64,000 bases of DNA, taken from assembly GCA_021209875.1 (NCBI GenBank), contig JAGYVD010000004.1, positions 124,001 through 188,000 of the forward strand. The letters run 5' to 3'. How positions within the stretch are numbered: position 1 is the first letter of the stretch; each line of letters starts with the position of its first letter. Of this stretch, positions 12,924-25,691 are shown in pieces. A program made the translations under genes and the position numbers. The notes beneath the pieces are model-generated. The model worked only from the letters and a program-made list of their open reading frames with translations, was not told the DNA's origin and ran no database searches. Origin of the DNA: Rosellinia necatrix (Eukaryota; Ascomycota; Sordariomycetes; Xylariales; Xylariaceae).

Positions 12924-13189
12924 CTAATACCGGCGGGACTTCAGGAGCGACTTCCGGCATGTGCCTTCGTGCTCCAGGCGCCGTTCTTGCCTTGACCGCT
13001 GGTCCCTGTCCCGAGTTCCTTCTTCCAGTTGGAAGTGAAACTTACCGAGTAGGACATGAGCGCATCCGATGTTCGCGGGGCGGTGGCGCCGGGGATGTCG
13101 AGCTCCTGGGGGTAGGAGGGAGCTGGGCCCGAAGTGAAGGACGGGAATAATCCCGATGACGAAGACCCGGAGGAAGATTGGCCAGACAT
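12924..13189 (-). CDS. Possible small two-exon gene, unknown
   Basis: From the ATG at 13189 a Ser/Gly/Pro-rich peptide runs MSGQSSSGSSSSGLFPSFTS ... RTSDALMSYS and meets a consensus donor GTAAGT (first base 13042). The sharp Ser/Pro composition and the good donor suggest a real first exon. The second exon is uncertain: several frames downstream are open. One choice with a CAG acceptor about 47 bp on gives a basic tail ending KSLLKSRRY with stop at 12926-12924; unspliced, the frame stops at 12941. I do not recognise a family. The region to its right (13360-13460) is a GGTGATGAG-type tandem, probably its leader. Confidence 0.3.
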
Positions 13190-16100
13190 GATATGGATGG
13201 TGTGATGGGAGGGTGTGTAGACAGATGTGTAGATAGGCGTGTTGTGTTGGTGAGAAGCGGCGTCGACGCGTGTGCCTCTTGACGACTCTTCTTTTGCTTG
13301 ACGAGAGTAGAAGCTATGCGTCGGTCGATGTTCGGACCTGACTAATGTGTTGATGATGTGGTGATGAGCTATGGCGACGAACTATAGTGATGGGCTGCGG
13401 TGATGAGCTGTGATGATGAGTGGTGGTGATGAGTGGTGGTGGTGAGCGGTGGTGAGCAAGATTCAACGAACTCTCAACCTTGAGTCTTTCTCTTCCTTAT
13501 ATGTTCCCTTGATAGACAACCCCCAACGCCGTGAACCAAACTACCTTACCACTCTCCTACCCGTCTTTTTTTTTTTTTTTTTGTAACGAACATGGACGAC
13601 GACACGGGCCCAAGACTGGCCGGAAAATCCATCCCTACGCGGCTCGTTTCGGTTCCAAATACCAGGGATGTCAGTGACAGTGATCTCCTGCTATCAGCAC
13701 CCGCGGGGGCGGCATCTTGAAGCTCTCCTCGCCTTATCGAATCAACTCCTGGTACGTGCGTGACCTCGAGCTCGTCAGCGAACCGCTCCCCCCCATGAGG
13801 GAAAGCCAAGAGATAGTCAGTCATTCTCTAGGCTAACTAGGAGCGGGATCCGGTCGGCTTGGGGCCACGTTTTCAGTAGGTAGTGTATGACAGGGTATAT
13901 AACACGAATGTCTATAATTGTTCGGCCGCCTCTTCATTCTGCCATGGCGAAACCCCAGGCCCAAGTGATGAACCGGTTCATGTTCCGATATAGAAATACC
14001 GAGCATGTCCCACGGGCTGGAGGCTGAAGGCGCGCGCCGCCATGGCACAAGACTCTGCGCAACCACTGCAGCACGGTTCGGTCCATTGGAGGCTGAACTG
14101 GCTTCTAGAAACGGCCAGGGTTGAACTGCAGGAGGGGTTACATCGCTTCATAGCCCCACTGGTGAGCCCGCTGACAAGCCAAGGTGGCCTGTTTGTTCTG
14201 AGATGGAATGGTATTTCTTTTTCTAATTTAATTTTCCCCTCGCTCCCCTTTCCTCTAACAAGTGACAAGATACGTATCATGTAGTGCGTTGGGATACAGA
14301 GGCAGGTAGGCAGCGCAAGATGACCGAACGGGCCCTCGCCACCATTTTTAGATGGCAATCATCAGGCAGCCAACCACCCGGAGAGGTATAATTATTCACG
14401 TTTCATAGCGTGGCCCGCAATAGGCAGTATGCCGCCTTTACCTCTTAGCCCAGACGGGATAGAGCCTCACTACAGGCGTAGCATACGAAACATACCTCCG
14501 CTTCCCCCCCCCAAATTCCACCACCAGAAGGGGAACCGAGGCGTAGCTTCTATATTTGAATCACCCCAAAATTTCTGTTTTTAGGTAGGACCAACATAGA
14601 TGTTGAGCACGTGATTTTTCCATGAATCTCTCCGGTTATCTCTCCATGTCAGAGCACAATAGCGGGGACGTAAGAAAACGAAAGAAAAGAAAAAACCCCC
14701 GCCAAAAAAGTTGGGGGGGGGGGAAAGGGGGGGAAGAGAGAGAGGAAAAGAGAACGCAATGCGGGGTGGATGTAGAAAAAAATAAAAATAAACAAAAGAG
14801 AAAACAGAAAAGTAAAATAAGATAAAGTTAGTTAACTAGTTAACTAGTTTAACTAACTACTAATTACAGTAATTCCAGAGACTAAAGCAAGGTCCTATCT
14901 GGGCACATCGACGCTATCATCAGGTATAGAAGGTGGTCGTTTCAGGTGGCACAGAAGCTACCTACTCGGCTACCCGGGAGGCAGACAGCCACGGCTTACT
15001 ACGTATATGTGTATTCTACTACCTAGATAGGTACTACTGATCTACTGGTCGGTTGCATTGACTAACCTCACCACCCGCTACCTACCTATACTATATTGGG
15101 GCTTCTACTGCACAGGACTTATCCATTGGAGCCATACAAATCCCCTCGACGCACAGTTCATGATGTCACCTATGCTAAAGCAGTCAGCCCTAACTCAACG
15201 CGAGATTCCCCAATGCCAAATCTGGATACGGGTCGTGCCTGGTTGGAGGGTGAGTCGGAGGGGTGTAGCAGAGACCGCACCCCCTCGGCAAACAAAAATA
15301 AATAACCACGTCGTCGACATGCTGCACCAGAATAACTAGACGGCGTTGTAGAGGGGTGGGCCGGACGAGTTATTTCTATCGGCCTGAATATCGTGATCCG
15401 TTTTATGATGCATTGTGTGGTGGTCTCGAGTGCGCATGCTGCATACATGCCTCCTCGGCTTTCGAGGTGTTCGTCTGCCCGGTCTTGCTGGAACTACCGA
15501 ACTACCGGTATTTGTGGCTACTACATTAGGTATGTAACTTGTTGAACGTGGCTCTGTACGCCGCTGTATGTGACTACATGCCAATTCCTTCCAAGATGGG
15601 ACCGGCTAAGAGCTCTTCCCGCCCCTCCTGCATCATACTAGGCCGACACGAGTCTAACTTGGTGGATGCTCTTGCTAGCAGCTGAAATGTGCATCCCGCA
15701 GGCTCCTTCCTCGCCCTTTCTCGCCCTTTCTCGCCATCACCCTATTGCTAATAGCATGTTAACGCAAATACGTGTAAGTACCGAAGTTGGTGTTAGTACG
15801 TGTCAGTAGGGGTCAGTAGGCATAGCCGCTTCTTGCAGGTACCTACCTAGGTAGTAGGTATACCCTACTCCAGTTACAGCCTTGTACCACGTAGATGACC
15901 TGCCAATGGTGCTTCCTACCCACCGACCGCTCTGTAGGGATAAAAGGCACTTAATCAGTTGCATGTATGTCCTGGGGCAGAAACAAGAGTTCAGCAGGTA
16001 CCCCTCCTTACGTCGGTACGTAAGTAAGTACCCAGCGTGGATACCTCACTAAGCCCGAAGGAAACTCCCGAACTTAAGCACAGGCCGTTCTAGTTGACCC

Positions 16101-16418
16101 ATGCAAATAAACTAGCCGTTAGCCGTTAGAATAACAACGCGCGCCCCATAGGACGTTAATCGCACCTGGCATAACCTCAGGCATTGGAAGTAAGTGCCGT
16201 ACCTACACATAACACCCTAACCTACCCAGGCAACCGACACTACCTAACCTACCTACCTACCCACCCAAAGTATGTAATCATCATCGACGTAGATAACTCA
16301 GCCTTGCTCATATTAGAACATTGCCATCATCAATACCAACCACTACCTATTTTCTCTCCGCAGCTGTCACCGACCAACTACCGCCATTCCCCGTCCCCCG
16401 TCCCGACTCAGGAAAACA
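13190..16418. other. Intergenic spacer
   Basis: About 3.2 kb with no supported gene. It contains imperfect GATGAGTGGTG tandems at about 13365-13455, a T run at 13565-13582, an A/G-rich stretch at 14670-14815 and CTAC words at about 15835-15860 and 16195-16265. Frames at 13546-14358 and 15058-15584 show no family features. Confidence 0.5.
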
Positions 16419-17365
16419 ATGGCAGTCAACGGCACCAACAACAGCGAGGACAGCACCTTCACGGCCAAGACTAAGAGGCGTGCGCTCGACGTCCTCGCCT
16501 ACGGCCAGCGCCAAGTCGATCATGTCGTGAGCCCCGCGGCCCGGCAGAAGGCTCTCGACTCGGCATCAAGTTTCGCCTCCAAACGACCCCTGTTTTCTGT
16601 ATGTAGTAGACCCTCACATCTCAGCTCTTCTCACCCTCGCCCCATGCCTCTCCCATCCTCTCTGATTCGGTCTCGCCCTCTGCGCCATTGTCAAATACCT
16701 GCATCTTGCCGAACTTCTCTCCGCCCTATAATGCACACCATACAATGCACACCATGCAATGCCATGCCATGCCATGCCATGCCATGCCTACGCGACATAC
16801 CACATGAGCGTCAAATTTGTCAAGTGACCCGCCCGCCCTTTAATGGATGTATGTCTGTATGTCTGTATGTCTGTATGTCTGTATGTTTGTATGGATATAT
16901 GGACGTATGGATATATGGATGTATGGATGTGCGTAATATATGTGATGTATGTAATGTATGTATGTATGTAACTAACACACAAACCCCCCGCTCTCTCTCT
17001 TTCAGTTCTTGATCACGGCGCAGCTCCTAACTGCGCTCCTCCCGCTCCTCCTGTTCGCTACCTTCGTGCTCTCGGCCATCTTCGTCGCCATCTTCTCGGC
17101 CCTCGGCTTCGTCCTGTTTTGGACAGGCGTGGCCCTGCTCTTCCTGGTGCCGACGCTCTTCTTCACCGCTGGCCTCGCCGTCCTCGTCTGGCTGTGGGCT
17201 GTCGGGACCTACATCATCATCCGCGCCGTCTACAGCAAATTACCCGCCAGCCTTCGTGGGACGAATCCCGAGCAGCAGCATGGCTTCTTCCATCCCTCCA
17301 AGCACATCAACGGTTTCGACTTCGACGAGGCTGTCGACGCCGAGACCGCCGAGGTCCAGGAGTAG
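16419..17365 (+). CDS. Promethin-like (LDAF1/Ldo family) lipid-droplet membrane protein
   Basis: Probable member of the promethin family, which acts with seipin where lipid droplets form on the ER. Exons 16419-16598 and 17006-17365 give 179 aa; phase is 0 at both sides. Residues 1-60 are polar (start MAVNGTNNSEDSTF, then AKTKRRALDVLAYGQRQVD). Residues 61-140 are an almost unbroken hydrophobic block of about four helical segments (FLITAQLLTALLPLLLFATF, then ALGFVLFWTGVALLFLVPTL, then a third and fourth stretch ending VGTYIIIRAVYSKLP), forming the hairpin pattern typical of the family. The tail is acidic (FDFDEAVDAETAEVQE). The 407-bp intron is unusually long for this window and contains two microsatellites. 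The identification rests on topology and remembered fungal homologues, so it is probable rather than certain. Confidence 0.75.
16760..16788. repeat. (GCCAT)n microsatellite in an intron
   Basis: About five to six GCCAT units inside the promethin-like gene's intron. Confidence 0.85.
16848..16894. repeat. (GTATGTCT)n microsatellite in an intron
   Basis: About five GTATGTCT units, followed by ATGGATATATGGACGT-type and GTATGTAT-type degenerate repeats up to about 16970, in the same intron. Confidence 0.85.
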
Positions 17366-18140
17366 GTCACTGGCCTGATGGTGAAGGCCGCGATGGGGCT
17401 CTGGTGGTTCATGATTCGGAAAGGCGCCACCGGCTTCTTCTACGTCCGCTTCTACCGTGCTTTTTGGTAATGGTTACGAGAGGAGGTGTTAGATCAAAGG
17501 AAGCTGCGAGGCGCGAAGAAAAAAGCAAAGGAAAGAAAAAAAACAGAAAGAAAAAAGAAAACAAAATATGATTGGTGTCAATCGGTCAGCATTAGTAATG
17601 GAGGGAGGATGAAAGCTGTGGGGGCACAATTGACTGCTAAGCTTGAAAGGATTTACTCTCTCTCCCCGCGACGAGACTCGGTGTCACGGTGAAATGATTC
17701 GATTGGGTTGACGGGAGGAGGCGGAATCAACCGGTGTAGCTCACCTACTATTATCTCGAATGCTTGGTTCTTTCTTTATGATTTTCCTTATGCTGGGCGG
17801 TCCACTTTCATCGAGCCGATTGGGCCGCCTCATTGAACACACTTCCCAAGATAGCATCATTTTCTCTAGCTGTGATGGGTTTGGGCCCAAGCCGACCCGG
17901 CAGTCCGTGAAGTGTACCATCCGTCTATCGCGGCCAGGCCTATCTATCCACACACCTCTAATGATCTGAAACGACGCCTGTACCTCAAATATGTACTGCA
18001 TCACACCTACCCATCACTGGGGATTCGTACGGGGATCTACAGAGGAGATCTGCCTAGCCGCCTCTGTTGCATTGCCTAGCTCAACTTCCCACCTTCCGCC
18101 CCCCCCCTCCCTCCTCCCCCTTCCTCCCCTTTTGATCTGT
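17366..18140. other. Convergent intergenic region
   Basis: About 775 bp between the converging promethin-like and DUF89 genes. A purine-rich stretch at 17510-17570 and a C/T-rich stretch at 18085-18150 are seen. No gene is supported. Confidence 0.5.
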
Positions 18141-20165
18141 CTACTTCCCCCCGGAGAAGGATACCACGGCCCATTTGCCACTCCATGCCCATTTCCGAGC
18201 GCCGCTGTTGTCATCGCTACCCCCACCATCCATCTCTATCGTGCGCAGCTTCTCATCCTCGCCGGCCGGGAGGCCCACCACGACGTCAGCCTTGCACGTG
18301 CGGAGGGCGAGGACGTTGACCCCCGACCCTGGCCCGAGCGGGCCGATTGCTTCCGTGAATGGCGTCGTGGGGTCCCAGATCGCCTAAGCCCGTCAGCTCA
18401 TCTCCTCATTGATGTGTGGCGATGCCATCAGGGTGCAGTGTAAGGGGGGAATAAGGGCTTATCAAGGGGATAACTCACATCGCCAGTCAGTTTACGGTAA
18501 TTTAGATCTCCTTTGAACACGACGAGCTCACTCGACTTGAGGTCCTCCACCAGGTCCTTGTCCTCCGTCGGCAACCTCCAGAAGCTGCCGGCATGTGTCC
18601 AGGATCGGTTCGGTCTAAGGATAAGCTGCCCCTCGGCATGGAGGCGGGCCCATTCTTGGAAGAGGAAACTGAGCTCGGAGGCCTCTTTGTCGGACAGAGG
18701 GGGCGGTGTCTTCTGCTGCAGTGTCTCCTCTTCCGAGGGTGTTTCGTAGAAGGGTCGGGGATTCGCGAGCGCGCTCAACAGGCTGGCGAAATCGCCCGGC
18801 AAGACATCAGACACGAACCAGGGGATCGACTTGGGATGCAGCACCACGAGGGTAGCCAGCCCGGACGAGAGGAGATAACCGGCGAGAATCAAATCGACGT
18901 ATAGCTCAAATCCGGCGTTGTCGAGGACGATGTCCACCCTCCGCTCCTTCTTGCCCTCTCTCCGGGCTTTGTTGAGGGCCTCGTAGGCGGCGGGGAGATC
19001 ATTCACCAAGATGTTCTTCTCAGACGCCTTCCTAGCCTCGGAACCTTGCAGCTTTTGGATATCTTCGTACGTCAGACTTGTGAGCAACGAGAGGTCCGTC
19101 GCGTTCCCCCAGAGGCAAATCTCGCACATCTCAGTAAACAGCAGCTTCTGTGCCTCGTCGTGCTCGCCGCCGACCCGGCCCTTGTCGGCATCCATCTGCG
19201 CGACGAGGTCCTTGTAGCGTGCGGCGAGCTCGAGGACGGCGGGACGCGAGGAGCGGAAGGTATTGATCTTCTGCCGGGCGAAGACATCGTGGCTCTTCCA
19301 ATGCGTCGAAAGACTGAACGAGGTGCTGATCCTCCGGTAGAGGTAGCATTCGCAGTATAACCATGGCACGGCGAACCAGGTCGGCGTTCCCAGTTTCTCG
19401 AGCTCATGGTTATAAAGCGCTACGTCGGGGAAGCCGTCGTCTCGTATCGGCCTGTGTTGTCACCATCGCCGTCAGTATTGGCGAAGACATAGAAACCTCC
19501 GAGCCTTTACCTCGGGGTTCTGTTTTGTGTGGGGAAAGAGACACGAGGGATAACAATGAATAATAACCCACACCAGCTGTCTGTCATGCTGCATCTCATA
19601 TTTCAGGCGCGCGAGCTCCTCGACGATCTTCTTGCCCTCATCGCGCTTCTCGGCGTCATCGCACTGGGCCACGGAGCGGTACGTGTCGTCGATGGCGCCG
19701 GTCTATGCAGATTTACAGATATTCATCGGTCAGTCCATTGGCCACGACGTCAACTAGTCAGTCAACCGCAATGCTTGGATTGCCCGGTGAGAAGGGGTAA
19801 GAGAGGCAGAGGAGGAAGGAAAAGAGATTGTCCGACTCGGAGACTGGTGGCCATAGTTCACATGCCATGGGCCATGGGCCACGGTCCATGGGCCAAATGC
19901 CATTTACAGGTAAAGGGGACGAGACTCACGACGATAATAGGCCATCGATCGCGGGCCGATATGTAGGCGAACGAGGACTTGTCGCTAGTCAAGTAAGGGG
20001 CTTTGAGAGTGGTTAGTTGCGTTTGAATATGGCATGTGTCTTTTTCGACCTGTCTTTACAGACTCGGCCTTTGATGCGCGGTTAGACGACTTGCCGCCGG
20101 CCGACTTGGACCACGTCATGCTGAACTCGGTAGACGTACGTACCGGTCTTGGTGTCATGCTCCAT
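18141..20165 (-). CDS. DUF89 / ARMT1-type damage-control phosphatase
   Basis: Metal-dependent phosphatase family related to yeast YMR027W and human ARMT1, thought to remove damaged or surplus sugar phosphates. Inferred exons are 20165-20144, 20000-19930, 19702-19572, 19451-18479 and 18383-18141, summing to 480 codons (479 aa), the normal fungal length. The N-terminus (MEHDTKTAPYLTSDKSSFAY, then ISARDRWPIIV) matches the family start. Later landmarks are DDTYRSVAQ, PIRDDGFPDVALYNHELEKL, TWFAVPWLYCECYLYRRI, the metal-site region VDIVLDNAGFELYVDL (D252, N253), and the terminal RTCKADVVVGLP ... RKWAWSGKWAVVSF. The second-to-third exon join (V then T) and the QL-V-PIRDD join use GTGAGT and GTGGGT donors. 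The first exon codes for only seven residues and a third of an eighth. Family is certain; the precise substrate is not known from sequence. Confidence 0.9.
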
Positions 20166-20759
20166 GATCACGAGCTAGTGGTGGCGCAGTATGCGCGCTC
20201 TGTATGTCGCCCTATGGTTCACGTAGGTAATGGGCACAGTTCCAACCCCGAGAAGCGGGAATCATATAGATGGCATCAACCACGTAACGCAAAATAGATA
20301 CTTTCGGCATATAAAAACCAACTGGTATGTCGACGATGGCGGGGCAATTGCGCGATAACGGTCGAAAAGCATGGAGGGGTCCTTGTTCTTGGCGCGGGGC
20401 ATTTCTCTCACGGGCCCGATATGGCTCCTTACAGAGATAATGCATAGAGAGTCATAATAGTCTAATGTTGGATATGTATATATCGGATATAAGAGGGTAT
20501 AATGATGCAGGTGGGTGGGAACTGGTAGGCTACATTCATTCATCACCTGGCTGGCCTGCCTGCCCAGCTACCAAACTACCCTACCTACCTACCTATCTTA
20601 TCTGTCTTTGGTTTCAACCTGTTCCGAGCTTCTAGAACTGCGCATACATAACAACGCAGCCACCCGAGCTAAATGTGTCACTCGTCTCAGCCGCCGGGAT
20701 TGCCCGTCTCGCACCAAGCCGCCCAGCGGATCTGATCTCTACTTCAAGTACATACGTAT

Positions 20760-20814
20760 AATACGCCTACAATACGCCTACAATACGCCTACAATACGCC
20801 TACAATACGCCTAC
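20760..20814. repeat. 11-bp tandem repeat, unit AATACGCCTAC
   Basis: Five perfect head-to-tail copies of AATACGCCTAC. There is no spacer diversity, so it is a minisatellite and not a CRISPR array. Confidence 0.9.
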
Positions 20815-21628
20815 TTGTACGCATATATCTATCTACTTACTTAACCTGCCTAGCACATCTGCCTAGCACATCTATCTAGCACATCACATCTATCTAATAC
20901 ACCTGCTAGGTTACCTGCTTCTTGTCCTAAGCTGTTCGCAATGGCGTCACGATTTATTTACACGCGACTCAGAACATCACAAAATCCAGGCAAGGGATCT
21001 AACTGCATAGCGTCTAATCCAAGCTAAGCCCGGATTTCTAGCGCCTCGGCCCCACGCGATGATCTGGATTCACCAGTTTGGTGATCCCTCTGCAATATCA
21101 ACCGCTCACTCAAATAGGCAGGCCCCATTGAAACATGAACGGCCCGACAATACCAGTAAGTACAGTACATACATTACATACACACATTCATACCTCGTAT
21201 CCCACAGCACTAGGCTAGGCGCTTCTCTTGTTCCCACGCTGCCTTGGCCCAACGCCATTCTACAGTGAGATACACTACACACGAGCGAGCAAACGAATGA
21301 GATGCATACCAGATACCAGGGAGATGCGAGGTACGACCGCGACCGTCCGTCACCCGCTCCGAAACATGGTGGGGGAGAGAGAGAGTATATGTTTCCCCTA
21401 CCTAAAGCATAGCCACCATTGTTCATCATTTTTACGTACTTGTACGAGTATATAACGTGACTTCTGGCGAAAGAACCTGATCTATCATGTCTCAGGTAGC
21501 GAGGTGCAGACGGCGATGTGGTGTGACAGGCCGACATCATGTCCTCGTTGCAACTTCGTCCGAAAAATATCTAACACCTACTACCTACGAGGCCACGGCT
21601 AACCGTCATCCGTATTGAACAACAACAA

Positions 21629-21630
<2 letters not shown>

Positions 21631-21666
<36 letters not shown>
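21631..21666. repeat. (CA)n microsatellite
   Basis: About 18 CA units, preceded by AAC triplets. Confidence 0.95.
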
Positions 21667-21668
<2 letters not shown>

Positions 21669-22476
21669 TGTACCCCCTTCTCTACACCGAGCGAGCTGAC
21701 ATTGTGATGGTGATAAACAGCACACAAATCCCTCGGGCCAGGCTCGTCGGGTACCACCACTGCTACATCGACTACATTACATGAACGGGAGGGAGCATGG
21801 TCTGTGTTGGTCGGTAGGTAAGTAGGTAGGTAGGTAGGTAGAGTCGAGACCTGTAGGTATGTCATGCGCGCCGCCTCCCCCCCACGGCGAGAGAATAGGT
21901 AACTGGTAACTTATAACAGCATCAAGATCGAAAAGGGAAGTTCGTCTAGCTTACATGGGACAGACCGGACTAATCTACTATGTAATTAGTGCACGCATTA
22001 ACGTAGTGGGCTGCATATGCGAGCACCCGATGAGCACCAACGAACACGTAAGTAATCTCCGAGCATGTGGTGTACTAACGAGGTGATAAAAAAAAAAAGA
22101 ATAAAAAGAGTGAAAAAAAAAAAAAAAAAACCGTTGGTCGGACTGGGGATTGGGTCCTTCAGCAAAAAGAGACAGACCTTCCCTTCTCCGGCTACCAGGA
22201 CTCTAGCGGCGCTACAATACGGCGCTGTGTGTGTGGTGGTACGCAATGATGGCGAGCAGGGCAAGGCGAGGTTGGTTGCAACATGATGTTGCAATTCACA
22301 CGAGCTCCTTTGCTTGGTAAGACAAGGGACGGAGAAAAGGCCCTAGACACGACGGAAATGAAGAAACAAATCACGGCATCAATCATAATCGTACACGTAT
22401 ATGCATAATACATGGATACAATCCCCATCAGCTTCTACCGACCTCCCACTTTCCATGGCCTTTGGGAGGTCAAGTT

Positions 22477-22502
22477 CAGGTCAGGTCAGGTCAGGTCAGG
22501 TC
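22477..22502. repeat. (AGGTC)n microsatellite
   Basis: About five AGGTC units, followed by a degenerate GGGTCGAG. Confidence 0.85.
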
Positions 22503-22855
22503 GGGTCGAGCGAGTGTTGCGATTCCCACAGTGTCTTGCTGCACCCACATATACTATGGTGTAGTATTGACGTTCGCTACCGACACTAGGTCATCCAGCT
22601 ACACTGGTGGGCAGCTCAAATGGTTCAGCGGCCCAGTTATGATGAAATCTAGGACACGAGTATGTACGTAGTACGTAGTGCGTAGTGCGTAGTATACAGA
22701 GCAAATACTACTGTACATAGTCAGTGTAGATATTTGTGTAGATCTCTCTATATGCACGATCCGGGGGAAATCTTACGGGAAGGGCGACAGCATGTTCTCA
22801 GATCGATCGATCACAAGCAAGTTGATATCCTAGACCTCGGTATTGTGTAGGGGAT

Positions 22856-22878
22856 GCACACACACACACACACACACG
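22856..22878. repeat. (CA)n microsatellite
   Basis: About 11 CA units, followed by CATA-rich sequence to about 22940. Confidence 0.9.
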
Positions 22879-23430
22879 ACCTAACTAATTACCTACATAT
22901 ACACATACATACATACATACCTACATCCATATCTACATCCATACATAATAGTGGCATCCAATATCCAATCTAACCTACAATAGGCAGTGTGCTTGGAGAA
23001 CAACAAGGGCCTGTCACACTAGAATCTAGTGTATCGACTGGTAGGGTACACTTTGGCCACTCACATGCATGACAAGTCGTCGGTAAAACGGGATCTCCAA
23101 AGGCGAAGTCTGGGCATCTTGGCACGCACCGTCGCGCGTCAAACACGATGTAGCATCATACCACCTACACCACCTGCACCACAGAGGTTGACAACGGATG
23201 GGGTTGCTCCCATCTACTTGTACACTACTACGCCTGCCTACGAGGTCCGTTTCCTCCTCGCTCGTTTCGACCATTTAATCTGCCTTCCCTCCAGCCGCTA
23301 GTTTGGCTATTTTGAAGCGATCAAGCCTACCAGACGTAGCGTGCACGTGGTATGTGTGTGTTAAACAAGATGGGCTCTTGATTCTAAACATAGAACCTGA
23401 ACTCGGTGCGATATTCCGGATAACTAGCTG

Positions 23431-23515
23431 CATACATACATACATACATACTTACTTACTTACTTACTTACTTGCTTGCTTACTTACTTACCTACTTACT
23501 TACTTGTACGTAGTG
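23431..23515. repeat. (CATA)n then (CTTA)n compound microsatellite
   Basis: Four to five CATA units pass into a long run of CTTA units with a few CTTG and CCTA variants. Confidence 0.9.
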
Positions 23516-24998
23516 TACACGCATTAACCTGGACAACTACTCTGGATCTGGTAGGTTATTAGTTAGTCCCGGTCTGGCCTCAGGGATCCCATCTGGGGCC
23601 CCAGACTTTCCTCTCGTCAACGAAGCCTCCACAGGACTAACCTCGATGTGTCGTGTAGATGGTCAGAATAACGACGAGTTAACCCACAGTTCGACAAGCT
23701 AGTCGATGCTTCTTTCTCCTTCTCCCGCCAAGATCTCGGTTCCCAGGGGCCCCCCAGGCCCCCAGACAACACCAAATCAGGTTTGGCGAAATGTGTTGGT
23801 TGCTAGTTGGTATGACATGCGAGCCCAGAAACAAACGGTGGTAACACCCACTTCTCGGCACTGCGCAGTAGATAACTCTGTACTTGTAAGTCCTACCACG
23901 CACTACAAGTACGTCGCTACGACGGACAACATACAAGTAGTTATCCAAATTACCTAGGCATGTTACCGTTTTCAGCACGGCACAGTAACTAGCCTAACCA
24001 GCTAGCCCGTTGGCGTCATGCAAGGTACGGTTGTTACTACCCATAATGTAGCATAGTATGTCGGCTTCGCCCATCTCCCTAGCCCTCGGGGGCATCTTCT
24101 TTGGGCTTTTAGGCAAGTCCGATTCGCCACTCACTCATATTACACCGATTGCGCCGACTACTGCGCTGCCCCTAGCATCTCTGAACGTGCGACGTTTGGG
24201 GATGAGTGCTGGTGGCTCTGTGCGCGGCCACTTCTCAACCTCTTACCGCACATCATAGCGGAAAGGAGAGACAGCCCTGGGTGAGGGAGGCGCTTGGCGG
24301 GCGTGTTGTCTGTTACCCGAGTCGCTCACCACTACTAAGTATGTTGTCATACCCTCCCAGTGTAAAACAGGGCTCGGCAAATCACAAGAGAGCGCTGCCA
24401 ACTTTCGCCCACAAACAAGCCGCATGCCAATTTCGACCCCTGATTCTCTGTACGTAAAATCCCGAGGAGAGAGTCGAGTAGCGTCACAAGGAAGGGATTC
24501 ATCACAAGGAAGCGACTGAGAATCTGGGGCAAACCCCTGGCAGGAGGCCCTGGTCCGCTCGGGGCTATGACCTGCATGGGGAGGAATCGGGTGGCGGTCC
24601 CTATTCCGGACCGATCGAACAGCGGTGCTTGATTGGGCCTCGCTCCCAAGACAGCTTAGATCCTCCCAGGCGACCTACGCCACCCCGTTGATCAACGTTG
24701 CGCTTGTGAAGGCACATGTGCGGACAGGAGAATGGCTCAGACGGTGGGACGGAGAGACGGAGGGACGGATGGGATTGGGGAGGGGGGACAGTGAGGTCGG
24801 GCTTTGTCCCTCGGGTCGACATAAAAGAAGCAGAGGGCCGGCTTTGTTATACCCTCCTCTTCCTCCTCCTCCTCCGCGTGTCTTTAACCACTTTCGCTTT
24901 CCCGTCGATCCAACTGTTCCATACGCTCGTTCCAGGAACCTGTATCAATAGTGCAAGCTTGCTTTGAAGTTATCAACAACCCAAACAACACCGCCAAC

Positions 24999-25691
24999 AT
25001 GAAGTACGCTGTTGCTGCCCTGGCCCTCGCCGCTGCCGTCTCGGCCCAGTCCATCTCGGACATTCCCGCCTGCGCTCTGCCCTGCATCGACGATGCCCGG
25101 ACCAAGCAGACCGACTGCGCTGCCGATGACTACAAGTGCATCTGTAAGTCGACACGGCCTCGGGCGCCATGGCTGAAGAGCTGATCTGGATGGCAACGCT
25201 AACACCCTTGGCAGGCGACAACATCGACTCTCTGACCGCTACCGCCACCCCCTGCGTCCTGAGCGCTTGTGGTACCGACACCGCCATCAACGAGGTCCTC
25301 CCCGCCGTGCAGAAGTTCTGCGCTGCCGTCGAGGCCGGTGGCCCGTCCACCTCGGAGCCCACCTCGGGCCCTACTTCGGAGCCTACCTCGACTCCCACGG
25401 CTGAGCCTACCTCCACCCCTACGGCTGAGCCTACCTCGGAGCCTACCCAGGAGCCCACCTCAACTCCCACGGTTGAGCCCACTTCCGAGCCTACCCAGGA
25501 GCCTACCGGCTACCCCACGGCCACCTCGGCGCCCGCCACCACCCTGTCTCCCACCTACGGCGGCGGCAACGGCACTGCCACCCCCACCGCCACCCCGACC
25601 ATGTCCCCCCATCCCGACCGCCGGCGCCGCCATCGTCGGCTCCATCGGCAGCTTCGCCATGCTGGCTCTCGGTGCCCTCGCCGCTTTCTAA
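24999..25691 (+). CDS. CFEM-domain GPI-anchored cell-surface protein (apparent 1-base frameshift near C-terminus)
   Basis: Secreted eight-cysteine CFEM protein; relatives bind haem or act at the fungal surface. Exons 24999-25143 and 25215-25691 give 206 aa after removing one C from the six-C run at 25605-25610. Residues 1-16 (MKYAVAALALAAAVSA) are a signal peptide. The CFEM core runs from DIPACALPC through TDC, KCIC-D, TPC and SAC to KFC: eight Cys, with the Asp after CIC that serves as haem axial ligand in characterised members. Next is a Ser/Thr/Pro/Glu repeat of SEPTS, STPTAEPT and QEPT units, a probable O-glycosylated stalk. In the corrected frame the end is PTAGAAIVGSIGSFAMLALG plus ALAAF, a clear GPI-attachment signal. 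As printed, the frame instead reads into an Arg-rich tail to 25771 and loses the anchor, which argues for a homopolymer error. No iron-related neighbour is seen. Confidence 0.88.
25605..25610 (+). other. Apparent +1 C in a 6-C homopolymer (CFEM gene frameshift)
   Basis: Five C residues would join the Thr/Pro stalk to the GPI signal in one frame; six are present. Confidence 0.7.

Larger units (their letters stand above)
20166..24998. other. Long gene-poor spacer with many microsatellites
   Basis: About 4.8 kb without a supported gene. It holds many simple repeats (listed separately), CTACC words at 20577-20595 and 21815-21840, and A/T runs at 22089-22131. Open frames are short, overlap the repeats and show no domain. 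The last 200 bp is the promoter and leader of the CFEM gene, with a C/T-rich tract at 24854-24880. Confidence 0.55.

Noticed and set aside
12924..13041. A definite second exon for the small gene at 13.0-13.2 kb
   Set aside because: Two or three frames are open after the donor, so the end cannot be chosen from the sequence; kept only as a low-confidence gene.
20760..20814. Regular 11-bp repeats that resemble a short CRISPR array
   Set aside because: The units are head-to-tail with no spacers, and the genome is eukaryotic; it is a minisatellite.
21599..21865. Minus-strand open frame with a Cys-Val run
   Set aside because: The run is simply the translated (CA)n microsatellite.
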